Positions 1 to 6,291 of a stretch of DNA of 12,447 bases are shown here, in pieces; the stretch's first letter is position 1; each line of letters starts with the position of its first letter. The DNA is from Burkholderiales bacterium (GTDB taxonomy: Bacteria; Pseudomonadota; Gammaproteobacteria; Burkholderiales; Casimicrobiaceae): the NCBI GenBank assembly GCA_031275075.1, contig JAISPI010000015.1, forward strand, positions 1 to 12,447. Reading direction: 5' to 3'. Under the pieces are notes generated by a model. The model did no database searches and was not told the origin of the DNA. It was given only the letters and a program-made list of their open reading frames with translations. The position numbers and the translations under genes are program-made.

Positions 1-823
1 CTTTGGTGACTCGACCCACTTCGTCGAGTTCGAAGGTGGTGGTGGCGCCGTTGAAGTCGGTATGCCCGATCAGGTTGCCTGCGGTGTCGTAGCTCCATGT
101 CTCGCTGTCACCATTGGGCAGGGTGCGGCTGGTTCGTTTGCCTACTGTGTCGTAACCGAAGGTGGTGGTTCTGCCCTCGGCGTCGGTCTGCGCCAGCAGT
201 TGACCGGCTTCGTTGTAGCGGTAGCCGGTTTGCTGGCTTTGCGCATCGGTGACTTGGTTAAGACGCCCAAGGCTGTCGTAGCCGTATTGGGTGGTGCGGT
301 TTTCTCCATCGGTGTCGCCGGTTCTTCTGCCTGCGGCGTCGTAGCTTTGTTTGAGGGTCGCGCCGGTCGGAAGCTTGGTTTCGGTGCGCCGGTTGTTGTC
401 GTCGAAGCTGTGCTCGGTGACGTTACCCCGCGCGTCGGTTTCTTCGGTCAGGTTGCCGACGGCGTCGTAACCGTATTGGGTGGTGTTGCCCAAGGCGTCT
501 TTGGCTTCGGTCTTTCTGCCGGAGAGGTCGTACTGGTATTCGGTCGCGTTTCCTCTGGCGTCGGTTTCTTTGATGACTTGCCCCGCCGCGTCGTAGCTTG
601 TCTCGGTGGCGTTGCTGGCCGCGTCGGTGACTTTGGTCGGACGGTTCAGCGCGTCGTAAACGGTGTTGGTGCAGACTCCCGCTACGCAACTCTGGGTTTC
701 GTTGCCGTTGGCGTCGTAAGAGATATTAGCAAACGCCAGCGATGAAACGAAAGACAGTAAAACCGCGACGGCAAACGCTTTCAAAGCGTTTGCCGTCGCG
801 GGATTGTTTGAGGGGGTGTTCAT
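1..823 (-). CDS. RHS/YD-repeat secreted protein, N-terminal part (runs off left edge)
   Basis: Reading leftward from the ATG at 823-821 gives 274 open codons to the window edge. Residues 1-32 look like a Sec signal peptide: a polar start, a hydrophobic core around residues 16-29 (AFAVAVLLSFVSSL) and an Ala-Phe-Ala cleavage site at 30-32. From residue 35 onward the protein is made almost entirely of YD repeats, about twelve units of roughly 21 residues (SYDANGN, VYDALNR, SYDAAGQ, QYDLSGR, GYDAVGN, GYDSLGR and so on). Such repeats in RHS and teneurin-like proteins form a beta-helical shell that in known cases encloses a variable C-terminal toxin; that end lies outside the window, so the effector is unknown. 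No PAAR or other delivery domain precedes the repeats. The start has no clear Shine-Dalgarno sequence. The first repeat contains two cysteines (SCVAGVC). The open frame on the opposite strand is a by-product of the repeated codons. Confidence 0.9.
   Translation of the reverse strand, partial: MNTPSNNPATANALKAFAVAVLLSFVSSLAFANISYDANGNETQSCVAGVCTNTVYDALNRPTKVTDAASNATETSYDAAGQVIKETDARGNATEYQYDLSGRKTEAKDALGNTTQYGYDAVGNLTEETDARGNVTEHSFDDNNRRTETKLPTGATLKQSYDAAGRRTGDTDGENRTTQYGYDSLGRLNQVTDAQSQQTGYRYNEAGQLLAQTDAEGRTTTFGYDTVGKRTSRTLPNGDSETWSYDTAGNLIGHTDFNGATTTFELDEVGRVTK
763..801. repeat. Perfect 19-bp inverted repeat with 1-nt centre inside RHS signal-peptide codons
   Basis: The arms CCGCGACGGCAAACGCTTT (763-781) and AAAGCGTTTGCCGTCGCGG (783-801) are exact reverse complements separated by one base. 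On the leftward transcript the structure begins 22 nt after the A of the RHS start codon and is followed by TTTTA. It could therefore act as a cruciform, a translation-inhibiting mRNA hairpin or an early terminator. Function is inferred; the symmetry is directly visible. Confidence 0.9.
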
Positions 824-860
824 TGTTTTTCAGGGGATTTGGTTTCGATGCTCTTAAGCG

Positions 861-896
861 ATTGTTGGGGTTCGCGTTGCTCACCCCAACCTACCG
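861..896 (-). repeat. REP-like palindromic element, copy A
   Basis: GTTGGGG (864-870) and CCCCAAC (884-890) form a 7-bp stem around a 13-nt loop. The reverse complement begins CGGTAGGTTGGGGTGAGC and aligns closely with copies B (1298-1337) and C (2007-2043). It lies between the EF-Tu-like gene and the RHS gene, outside any coding sequence I support. Confidence 0.7.
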
Positions 897-905
897 CGCT
901 GCAAA

Positions 906-1241
906 TTATTTGACAATAACCTCCTCGACAACACCAACAGCAACTATCCTGTCAACCTCATATATATGTATTTGCTTACCTTTTTTAAGACGATCTTGTA
1001 ATTTAACACCCAAATAATTTTCCGCCTGTTTCCATAGAAGGAGCTCAATCATAACGTTATAAAATTGCCCGGTCTCCATATCTGCTTCTGACTCCGAAAC
1101 AATGCAGCACGAAGTCTGGTAGTTATCGTCCACCTTTAGAAGTGGACGATATATACCTGAACCAGAAGCGTACCCATGTCGACCACCAACTGTTTCATCC
1201 AGAAAAAAGACATGCGCCTTAAGAAAGAAGCTAGAAAACAT
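906..1241 (-). CDS. Small protein resembling EF-Tu domain III
   Basis: This is a 111-residue protein. I chose the ATG at 1241-1239 because AGGAG lies about 6 nt upstream; a TTG at 1247 is too close to that site. The start (KAHVFFLDETVGGRH), the central YRP and the end (VGVVEEVIV) follow the order of elongation factor Tu domain III, where an EVYIL strand leads to EGGRH, then GYRPQFYF, and ends in VGAGVV. No GTP-binding domain is present, so it cannot be a translation factor by itself. It has no signal peptide or membrane segment and is probably cytoplasmic. It is read in the same direction as the RHS gene and as the coupled gene pair to its right. A role as an immunity protein or a partner-binding mimic is possible because of this neighbourhood, but that is inference. 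The family call rests on motif order recognised by eye, without a database search. Confidence 0.65.
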   Translation of the reverse strand: MFSSFFLKAHVFFLDETVGGRHGYASGSGIYRPLLKVDDNYQTSCCIVSESEADMETGQFYNVMIELLLWKQAENYLGVKLQDRLKKGKQIHIYEVDRIVAVGVVEEVIVK

Positions 1242-1297
1242 GCGCAACTCCTGTAATTAAACCATTCACCGAATCAAGGACGGTTCTGTCAAAAGCA

Positions 1298-1337
1298 CGG
1301 TAGGTTGGGGTTCGCAAAGCGTCCTCCCAACCTATCG
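1298..1337 (+). repeat. REP-like palindromic element, copy B
   Basis: CGGTAGGTTGGG (1298-1309) pairs with CCCAACCTATCG (1326-1337) as a 12-bp stem including one G-T wobble. It sits just beyond the stop codon (1342-1340) of the leftward gene at 1340-1783, so it may also stabilise or end that transcript. It belongs to the same family as copies A and C. Confidence 0.75.
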
Positions 1338-1339
1338 GG

Positions 1340-1783
1340 CTAAAGCTTTTCCAGATATGGGACACCCTGTTCAAGCAATATTTTCATTTGATTGTCCAGA
1401 ACCGTCTCATAGTCCTTGCCAGAAATGCGAATGAACCCTCCTAAGCCGTCTTGATGCTCTCTAAGTCCAGTAATCCGAAAGGTGGCTTCTTCGTATTTTT
1501 CAGGATTCGCAATCTCCTCTTTCGTTGACAAAAAAGGGCGCATCGGCAATTCCGGGAAACGCTTTTTTTTTGACCATCCAAGCTCAATTGCAAATTCGTT
1601 TCTCCCTTTAGGATTTGGCGAAAAGATAACAAACAATGCAATATTATCTTTCCGAAACCACCATGTCTTCTCATCTCTCCATAGATAAATCACTTTCTCC
1701 TCATATGGCAAATAATGAGGCAGTTTTTTCTCCATGAGAGAGATCCAGTAATTTTTAATAGTTTTTAATAATCCTTTTTCCAT
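1340..1783 (-). CDS. Unrecognised 147-residue cytoplasmic protein, possible immunity-type gene
   Basis: I do not recognise this family. The protein has no signal peptide or membrane segment. It is rich in aromatic and charged residues: a basic N-terminal helix (LLKTIKNYWISLMEKK), a tryptophan cluster (KTWWFRKD), then a central part containing FAIELGWSKKKRFPELPMRP. The alternation of beta-like hydrophobic stretches and a C-terminal helix fits a small alpha/beta fold. Its ATG overlaps the stop codon of the preceding small gene (TAATG at 1785-1781), and AGGGG lies about 8 nt upstream, so the two are probably translated together. The downstream member of such a pair next to an RHS gene is often an immunity gene, but that is context only. 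The stop is followed at once by REP-like copy B. AT content is visibly higher than in recJ and the trp genes, which suggests acquired DNA. Confidence 0.7.
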   Translation of the reverse strand: MEKGLLKTIKNYWISLMEKKLPHYLPYEEKVIYLWRDEKTWWFRKDNIALFVIFSPNPKGRNEFAIELGWSKKKRFPELPMRPFLSTKEEIANPEKYEEATFRITGLREHQDGLGGFIRISGKDYETVLDNQMKILLEQGVPYLEKL

Positions 1784-1977
1784 TAAATAGCCCCTAGCAC
1801 AAAAAAGTTTCTCAGGTGCTGAACCAGTGCAGTAGTGCCATGAATAATTCTAACCGCGCTCGCCGTTTGCCCCAACTCAGCAAGAACCAATGCCATTTGC
1901 GCCTCAGTCGGAGCCGCCCAAGTAAAGAGGACAACCTCACCTTCAACCGCCTTGGCCGCTGAGGTAGCTGTCCGCAT
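1783..1977 (-). CDS. Small orphan ORF, possible remnant of a larger gene's 3' end
   Basis: It encodes 64 residues from an ATG at 1977-1975 with GGGGG just upstream, and ends at a TAA that shares a base with the start of the next gene. The middle is strand-helix-strand-like (GEVVLFTWAAPTEAQMALVL, then SAVRIIHGTTALV). I do not recognise it. Its frame is closed upstream by TGA at 1998-1996. Shortness together with tight coupling to the following gene would fit the leftover C-terminal tip of a polymorphic toxin placed before its immunity gene, or an unrelated small protein. Confidence that it is expressed is limited. Confidence 0.4.
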   Translation of the reverse strand: MRTATSAAKAVEGEVVLFTWAAPTEAQMALVLAELGQTASAVRIIHGTTALVQHLRNFFVLGAI

Positions 1978-2006
1978 TTGCCCCCGCCAGCCTAGTCAAA
2001 GCAGCA

Positions 2007-2043
2007 CGGTAGATCGGGGTGAAGCTCTGCGAACCCCGACGTT
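2007..2043 (+). repeat. REP-like palindromic element, copy C
   Basis: TCGGGGT (2014-2020) and ACCCCGA (2033-2039) form a 7-bp stem. The whole element reads CGGTAGATCGGGGTGAAG and then GCGAACCCCGACG, which aligns across its length with the reverse complement of copy A. It is the most diverged of the three copies and marks the recJ side of the accessory segment. Confidence 0.6.
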
Positions 2044-2100
2044 AAAACGCACCATTAGCCAACACAGGCTACAGCAAGCAATGCTGTTTTATACGGCTGC

Positions 2101-2128
2101 AAAAAGAATACCACGGTTCCAGCCGTGG
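2101..2128 (-). terminator. Probable intrinsic terminator of recJ
   Basis: On the minus strand CCACGG, a six-base loop (CTGGAA) and CCGTGG are followed by TATTCTTTTT. This begins about 5 bases after the recJ stop codon (2135-2133). The stem is short (6 bp) but GC-rich, and the position and orientation are right. Confidence 0.6.
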
Positions 2129-2132
2129 GAAT

Positions 2133-3875
2133 CTACGACGGGACACAGGGTGCCGGCCACCAGTGTTCGACAATCAGTTGCAGTGATTGCAGCCCTCTGT
2201 ATTCGTGAATGTCGAGCCGGTAGGCGGCGTGAATTCGTTTCGGCAGCGGTTCGGCATGCTGGAACAAGATGGCGTCAAACGATTGATTCTGATCGTGAAG
2301 CAGTAGTTTTGAATGTTTGTCACCGACAATCGTTTGCTGACCGATGGCGAATTCGCCATCAAAGACCGGCGCCGGAAAATTTTGTCCCCACACTTGATCG
2401 CGCAAGGTTTGCGCCAAGGAGAAGGTGCGGGTGGTGGCGTCGAGTTCTCCATCGGTTTCGACAATGCGGTCAAGCTGCGCCGGGGTAAGCCATTCGCGAG
2501 CCACTTGTTCGAAGTGTTCGATGAATTCAGGCAGTGCGTTTTCATGCAGCGTCAAACCGGCGGCCATAGCGTGTCCGCCGAATTTGCGAATCAGGTGCGG
2601 CGCGCGTTTGGTGATGAGATCGAGCGCGTCGCGCAGATGCAGTCCCGGGACGGAACGGCCGGAACCGCGCAGTTCGCCGGGCGCGGCACTGTCACCGGCG
2701 TTGCCGAATACGATGGTGGGTCGGTGGAGGCGGTCTTTGAGGCGTGACGCAACGATACCGATCACGCCCGGATGCCAGTCGGGCCGCGCGAGGCAGACGG
2801 TGTAACGATCGTAAGCAGCGTCGTCAACAAGATTTTGCTGCAATGTATCGAAAGCCTCTTGTTGAATACCGGCTTCGACTTCACGCCGTGCCCGGTTCAG
2901 CGCGTCGAGTTCTTGGGCGAGGGGGAATGCGGTAGCGGCATTGTTCGCGAGCAGGCAACGGATGCCGAGCGCCATGTCGGCGAGACGACCAGCGGCGTTG
3001 AGCCGTGGAGCAATCGCAAAGCCGAGGTCGAACGCGTGTGCAGCGACGTATGAACGGCCTGCAATGTTGAACAAGGCCAGTACGCCGGGCGAGGCTTGTC
3101 CGGAACGGATGCGGCGTAATCCCTGTTCGACAAGGGTGCGGTTAACGTGATCGAGAGGAACGACATCGGCGACGGTACCCAGCGCCACCAAGTCGAGCAT
3201 GGCGCCGAGGTTGGGCGAAGCATCGTCAGTAAGTACGCCGCGTTCGCGTAACAATGTTCGCAGCGCGATCAGCACGTAAAACATCACCCCGACGCCGGCC
3301 AGGTGTTTGGATGGAAAAGGGCAACCCGGTTGGTTCGGATTGACGATGATGGCCGGTTCGGGCAGTTGCGCGGCGGGAAGGTGGTGGTCGGTGATGATGA
3401 CGTCGATGCCGATGTCTGCCGCTGCCCGTGCGCCGTCGAGACTGGCGATACCGTTATCGACGGTGAGCAGAACGCGCGGTTGTTGAGCGGCGGCAAGCGC
3501 CACGATATCCGGCGTCAAGCCATAACCGTGTTCGAAGCGGTTGGGCACCAGAAAATCAACATGAGCCCCCATTGTTCGCAGGCCATGCACGGCAATGGCG
3601 CAGGCTGTGGCGCCGTCGGCATCGTAGTCGGCGACGACGGTGATGTGTTCCTGCCGGGCTATTGCCAACGCCAGCCGCGTTGCGGCTTCCGTCGCGCCTT
3701 TCAACTGATCGGCGGACGGCAGCATTTTCAATGTCAAATCAAGTTCATCGGGATGGGTGACGCCACGGGCAGCGAAAATTTGGGCGAGGATGGGGTTGAC
3801 GCCAGCCGCCATCAGGTTTTGCGCGGTGGCGGGAACGGATCGGCGTTTCAGGATGGGGGCGCGGACGCTGTTCAT
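2133..3875 (-). CDS. recJ: Single-stranded-DNA-specific 5'-3' exonuclease RecJ
   Basis: RecJ degrades single-stranded DNA 5' to 3' in recombination and mismatch or base-excision repair in the cytoplasm. The 580 residues match the usual length (about 577 in E. coli). Numbered from the ATG at 3875, the DHH-family motifs are in order: DYDADG at 83-88, VDNG at 139-142, DHH at 163-165, PRLNAAGR at 290-297, and the DHHA1 motif GGHAMAAG at 433-440, followed by a C-terminal OB-like region. An ATG 33 bases upstream (3908) would add MLRFIRNKIPT, but an AT-rich promoter-like stretch lies immediately before it, which favours 3875; neither start has a good Shine-Dalgarno sequence. The gene is divergent from the Dabb gene and is followed by its own hairpin terminator, so it appears monocistronic. 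Confidence 0.97.
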   Translation of the reverse strand: MNSVRAPILKRRSVPATAQNLMAAGVNPILAQIFAARGVTHPDELDLTLKMLPSADQLKGATEAATRLALAIARQEHITVVADYDADGATACAIAVHGLRTMGAHVDFLVPNRFEHGYGLTPDIVALAAAQQPRVLLTVDNGIASLDGARAAADIGIDVIITDHHLPAAQLPEPAIIVNPNQPGCPFPSKHLAGVGVMFYVLIALRTLLRERGVLTDDASPNLGAMLDLVALGTVADVVPLDHVNRTLVEQGLRRIRSGQASPGVLALFNIAGRSYVAAHAFDLGFAIAPRLNAAGRLADMALGIRCLLANNAATAFPLAQELDALNRARREVEAGIQQEAFDTLQQNLVDDAAYDRYTVCLARPDWHPGVIGIVASRLKDRLHRPTIVFGNAGDSAAPGELRGSGRSVPGLHLRDALDLITKRAPHLIRKFGGHAMAAGLTLHENALPEFIEHFEQVAREWLTPAQLDRIVETDGELDATTRTFSLAQTLRDQVWGQNFPAPVFDGEFAIGQQTIVGDKHSKLLLHDQNQSFDAILFQHAEPLPKRIHAAYRLDIHEYRGLQSLQLIVEHWWPAPCVPS

Positions 3876-3910
3876 AGTCGGGATTTTATTACGGATAAAC
3901 CGAAGCATGC

Positions 3911-3924
3911 GATAATATAAAATT
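3911..3924. promoter_or_regulatory. AT-rich divergent promoter region between recJ and the Dabb gene
   Basis: The 68-base gap between the two divergent starts contains GATAATATAAAATT. It reads as a -10-like GATAAT or TATAAA rightward and as TATTAT or TATATT leftward. No convincing -35 hexamer is visible for either direction, so the exact promoters are uncertain. It is the only plausible place for both. Confidence 0.35.
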
Positions 3925-3943
3925 AAGCCTACTCTGGAACGTC

Positions 3944-4240
3944 ATGATCAAACATCTCGTTATCTGGACGCTGAAAGCGCCGGAGGACAAAGCGGCGCGG
4001 CTGGCTTCGTTCAAGCCGCGCGCTGAAGCGTTGGTCGGTCAGATTCCGGGGCTGCGGTGTCTCGAAGTGATTGATGGTCTGGCGCTTGAGCCAACATCGG
4101 GCGACATGGCGTTGTACGCTGAATTCGACGATTTGGCGGCGTTGGCCGCTTATCAAAAGCACCCGCTGCATGTGGCGCTTGGCGACGAAGAGGTCAAACC
4201 CTTTGTGGCGAGCCGCCGGGCGCTCGACTGGCAGGCGTAG
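3944..4240 (+). CDS. Dabb-domain (stress-responsive A/B barrel) protein
   Basis: This 98-residue protein has the features of the Dabb family of ferredoxin-like dimeric alpha/beta barrels. It opens with the strand MIKHLVIWTLK, including the family's typical early histidine, then a helix (KAARLASFKPRAEALVGQIPG), a strand (CLEVIDGL), DMALYAEFDDLAALAAYQKHPLHV, and an ending with VKPFVASR. Specific substrates are unknown for most members, so no reaction is assigned. It is cytoplasmic, with no signal peptide. The ATG at 3944 has only a weak ribosome site (TGGA). It lies 7 bases before the Lol permease gene and probably shares its transcript, though a functional link to lipoprotein export is not evident. 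Confidence 0.85.
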   Translation: MIKHLVIWTLKAPEDKAARLASFKPRAEALVGQIPGLRCLEVIDGLALEPTSGDMALYAEFDDLAALAAYQKHPLHVALGDEEVKPFVASRRALDWQA

Positions 4241-4247
4241 CGCGTTC

Positions 4248-5501
4248 ATGGCGGGGATCCCCTACGAATTTCTGATCGGACTGCGTTATACGCGTTCGCG
4301 CAAAGGCGCGGCACGCGAAGCGTTTGTGTCGGTCATTTCGATGTTTTCGATGGCGGGCATTGCGCTTGGTGTGGCGGCGCTGATTGTCGTGTTGTCGGTG
4401 ATGAACGGGTTTCAGAAGGAATTGCGCACGCGGATTTTGTCGGTGGCGTCGCACATCGAAATTCGCGCCTTCCCAGAGCTTGACGATTGGGTGTCCGCCG
4501 AAAAAATCGCCGGACAAAATCCGCGCGTGATCGGCGCGGCGCCCTACATATTGGGACAAGCGATGCTGTCGTACGATGGTGTCAGTCGCGGATCCATGCT
4601 GCGCGGCGTCGATCCGGCGCGTGAAGATTCGGTGGCCGACATCGGCAATCATATGAAAGCGGGTCGTTTTGACGCGCTGACGTCGGGGAGTTTCGGTATT
4701 GTGCTCGGACTCGAACAAGCGCGGATGTTGGGCGTCGGGATGGGGGACGACGTGGTGGTGATCATTCCGCAAGGCTTGGCGACGCCTGCGGGGACGGTGC
4801 CGCGATTGCGGTCGTTTAAAATCGTCGGTATTTTCGATGTCGGCATGTACGAATTCGACAGTGGCCTCGCGTTCGTCAATATCGAAGATGCGCAACGGCT
4901 GTATCGGATGACCGGAGTTTCCGGACTGCGGCTCAAGGTGGACGATTTGATGTTGGCGCCGTATATCGGCCAGGAAATTGCCGGACAGTTGCCGTTTTCG
5001 CTGGAGGTGCGCGACTGGACGCGCAGCCATGCCAATTTTTTCCGCGCCGTGCAAATTGAAAAGCGGATGATGTTCATCATTCTGACGTTGATTGTGTTCG
5101 TGGCGGCGTTTAACATCATTTCGGCGCAGGTGATGGTGGTGACCGAGAAGCAGGCCGATATTGCGATTTTGCGCACGCTCGGCGCGTCGCCTTCGTCGGT
5201 TCTCGGCATTTTCATTTTTCAGGGCGCGCTGGTCGGTGTGCTCGGAACGTTGATCGGTGTTGCCGGCGGCGTTGCGCTGGCGCTCAACGTTGATGTCGTG
5301 GTGCCGGCAATCGAGCGGTTGTTCAACGTTCAATTCCTCGACAAATCGGTGTACTACATCAACGACTTGCCTTCCGATCTGCAAAGCGGTGACGTGATGG
5401 TGGTGGCGGCGACCGCGCTTTTCTTTGCTCTGGCGGCAACGGTTTATCCGGCCTGGAAAGCGGCGCGGGTGAATCCGGCAGCGGCATTGCGCTACGAGTG
5501 A
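4248..5501 (+). CDS. lolC: Lipoprotein-releasing ABC transporter permease (LolC/LolE/LolF family)
   Basis: This inner-membrane permease releases outer-membrane lipoproteins to the periplasmic chaperone LolA, powered by LolD. The 417 residues match the family. The N-terminal signature PYEFLIGLRYTR is followed by membrane segment 1 at about 27-51 (ending VVLSVMNGFQKELR), a periplasmic domain at about 55-270 (PYI, GVDP and VGMYEFDSG stretches), then three C-terminal FtsX-type segments at about 274-298, 319-345 and 383-401, with the ADIAILRTLGAS coupling region between the first two. It ends AWKAARVNPAAALRYE. I chose the ATG at 4248; the frame stays open upstream, but that extension overlaps the Dabb gene and is out of character. 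Only one permease gene accompanies lolD, so it may work as a homodimer (LolF-like) or pair with a LolE encoded elsewhere. Confidence 0.95.
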   Translation: MAGIPYEFLIGLRYTRSRKGAAREAFVSVISMFSMAGIALGVAALIVVLSVMNGFQKELRTRILSVASHIEIRAFPELDDWVSAEKIAGQNPRVIGAAPYILGQAMLSYDGVSRGSMLRGVDPAREDSVADIGNHMKAGRFDALTSGSFGIVLGLEQARMLGVGMGDDVVVIIPQGLATPAGTVPRLRSFKIVGIFDVGMYEFDSGLAFVNIEDAQRLYRMTGVSGLRLKVDDLMLAPYIGQEIAGQLPFSLEVRDWTRSHANFFRAVQIEKRMMFIILTLIVFVAAFNIISAQVMVVTEKQADIAILRTLGASPSSVLGIFIFQGALVGVLGTLIGVAGGVALALNVDVVVPAIERLFNVQFLDKSVYYINDLPSDLQSGDVMVVAATALFFALAATVYPAWKAARVNPAAALRYE

Positions 5502-5509
5502 GCGTTCAT

Positions 5510-6220
5510 ATGAATCACGATTCTGCCAACAGTCCGCAGACATTTCCGGTAGCCCCCGTTTTATCGTCGCGCCACCTTGCCAAGACCTATATCAGCGGAG
5601 CGCTTCATGTGCCGGTGCTGACCAACGTTCAACTGGACATTGCGGTCGGCGAATGCGTGGCGGTCGTCGGCAGTTCCGGTTCGGGGAAAAGCACTTTGTT
5701 GCACTTGCTTGGCGGGCTGGATACGCCGACCGGCGGGCAGGTGTTGCTTGATGGTCGCGATTTTTCAACGATGCCCGAAGCCGAACGCGGGTATGTGCGC
5801 AACCGGGCGCTGGGATTCGTTTATCAATTTCACCATTTGCTGCCTGAATTTACGGCGCTGGAAAATGTGGCCATGCCGCTCATTATCCGGCGGCTCAACC
5901 GTCGCAATGCTTATGAAACGGCGCAGGCGATGCTGGCACGCGTTGGTTTGTCGCACCGCGTCACGCATTTGCCGGGCGAACTTTCCGGCGGCGAACGACA
6001 GCGTGTTGCGTTGGCACGGGCGTTGGTGACTCAGCCGCGTTGTGTGCTTGCCGACGAACCCACCGGCAATCTCGATCGCAATACAGCACATCAAGTATTT
6101 GATTTAATGCTTGAGCTTAACGCCGAAGTCGGTACTGCCTTGGTCATCGTGACCCATGATCCCGACCTTGCCGCGCGCGCCGCGCGGACGCTGCGCCTGG
6201 TTGATGGGGAGTTGTGTTGA
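5510..6220 (+). CDS. lolD: Lipoprotein-releasing system ATP-binding protein LolD
   Basis: This is the ATPase subunit that drives lipoprotein release by the adjacent permease. It has 236 residues from the ATG at 5510 (about 233 in E. coli). All ABC motifs are present: Walker A GSSGSGKS at 54-61, Q-loop Gln at 106 in VYQFHHLLPEFTALENV, signature LSGGERQ at 158-164, Walker B CVLADEP at 178-184, and switch His at 216 in IVTHD. The spacing and the LLGGLDTPTGG and RALGFVYQFHHLLPEF stretches are typical of LolD rather than MacB or FtsE. A GTG at 5498 overlaps the permease stop (GTGA) and would add four residues; the ATG has GAGTGAG about 7 nt upstream. The short overlap or near-overlap implies coupling with the permease. 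Confidence 0.96.
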   Translation: MNHDSANSPQTFPVAPVLSSRHLAKTYISGALHVPVLTNVQLDIAVGECVAVVGSSGSGKSTLLHLLGGLDTPTGGQVLLDGRDFSTMPEAERGYVRNRALGFVYQFHHLLPEFTALENVAMPLIIRRLNRRNAYETAQAMLARVGLSHRVTHLPGELSGGERQRVALARALVTQPRCVLADEPTGNLDRNTAHQVFDLMLELNAEVGTALVIVTHDPDLAARAARTLRLVDGELC

Positions 6221-6243
6221 TTATCCTAGAGGTGTCGAAAGGC

Positions 6244-6259
6244 AAAAAAGGCGAAAAAA
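6244..6259. promoter_or_regulatory. Two phased A6 tracts upstream of the trp promoter
   Basis: A6 runs at 6244-6249 and 6254-6259 are exactly 10 bp apart, one helical turn, and a further A-rich run lies in the promoter spacer (6297-6302). Phased A-tracts usually bend DNA. They lie 33-48 bp upstream of the -35 hexamer and might assist the promoter. This is inferred from spacing only. Confidence 0.4.
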
Positions 6260-6291
6260 CAACAAAGGCTTCCCCCAAAGTCAGCGCCTTG

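Noticed and set aside
62..745. Long rightward open frame of 227 residues, rich in Val and Gly
   Set aside because: It is the antisense of the RHS gene. The leftward frame has a signal peptide and regular YD repeats, and the repeated codons keep the opposite strand open.
1..823. CRISPR-like array suggested by regular repeats
   Set aside because: The periodicity of about 63 bases is that of degenerate YD-repeat codons in an open frame, not identical repeats with unique spacers.
2071..2090. Small hairpin ACAGCA / TGCTGT followed by TTTTAT
   Set aside because: The 6-bp stem is AT-containing and no rightward gene precedes it; probably chance.
1952..2488. Rightward 178-residue frame across the recJ end
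   Set aside because: It overlaps recJ in antisense, crosses REP copy C and the recJ terminator, and its arginine-rich product has no recognisable feature.
4194..5543. 449-residue leftward open frame antisense to the Lol permease
   Set aside because: Its product is a low-complexity His/Arg/Asn-rich string with no domain features, while the rightward frame is a clear Lol permease.
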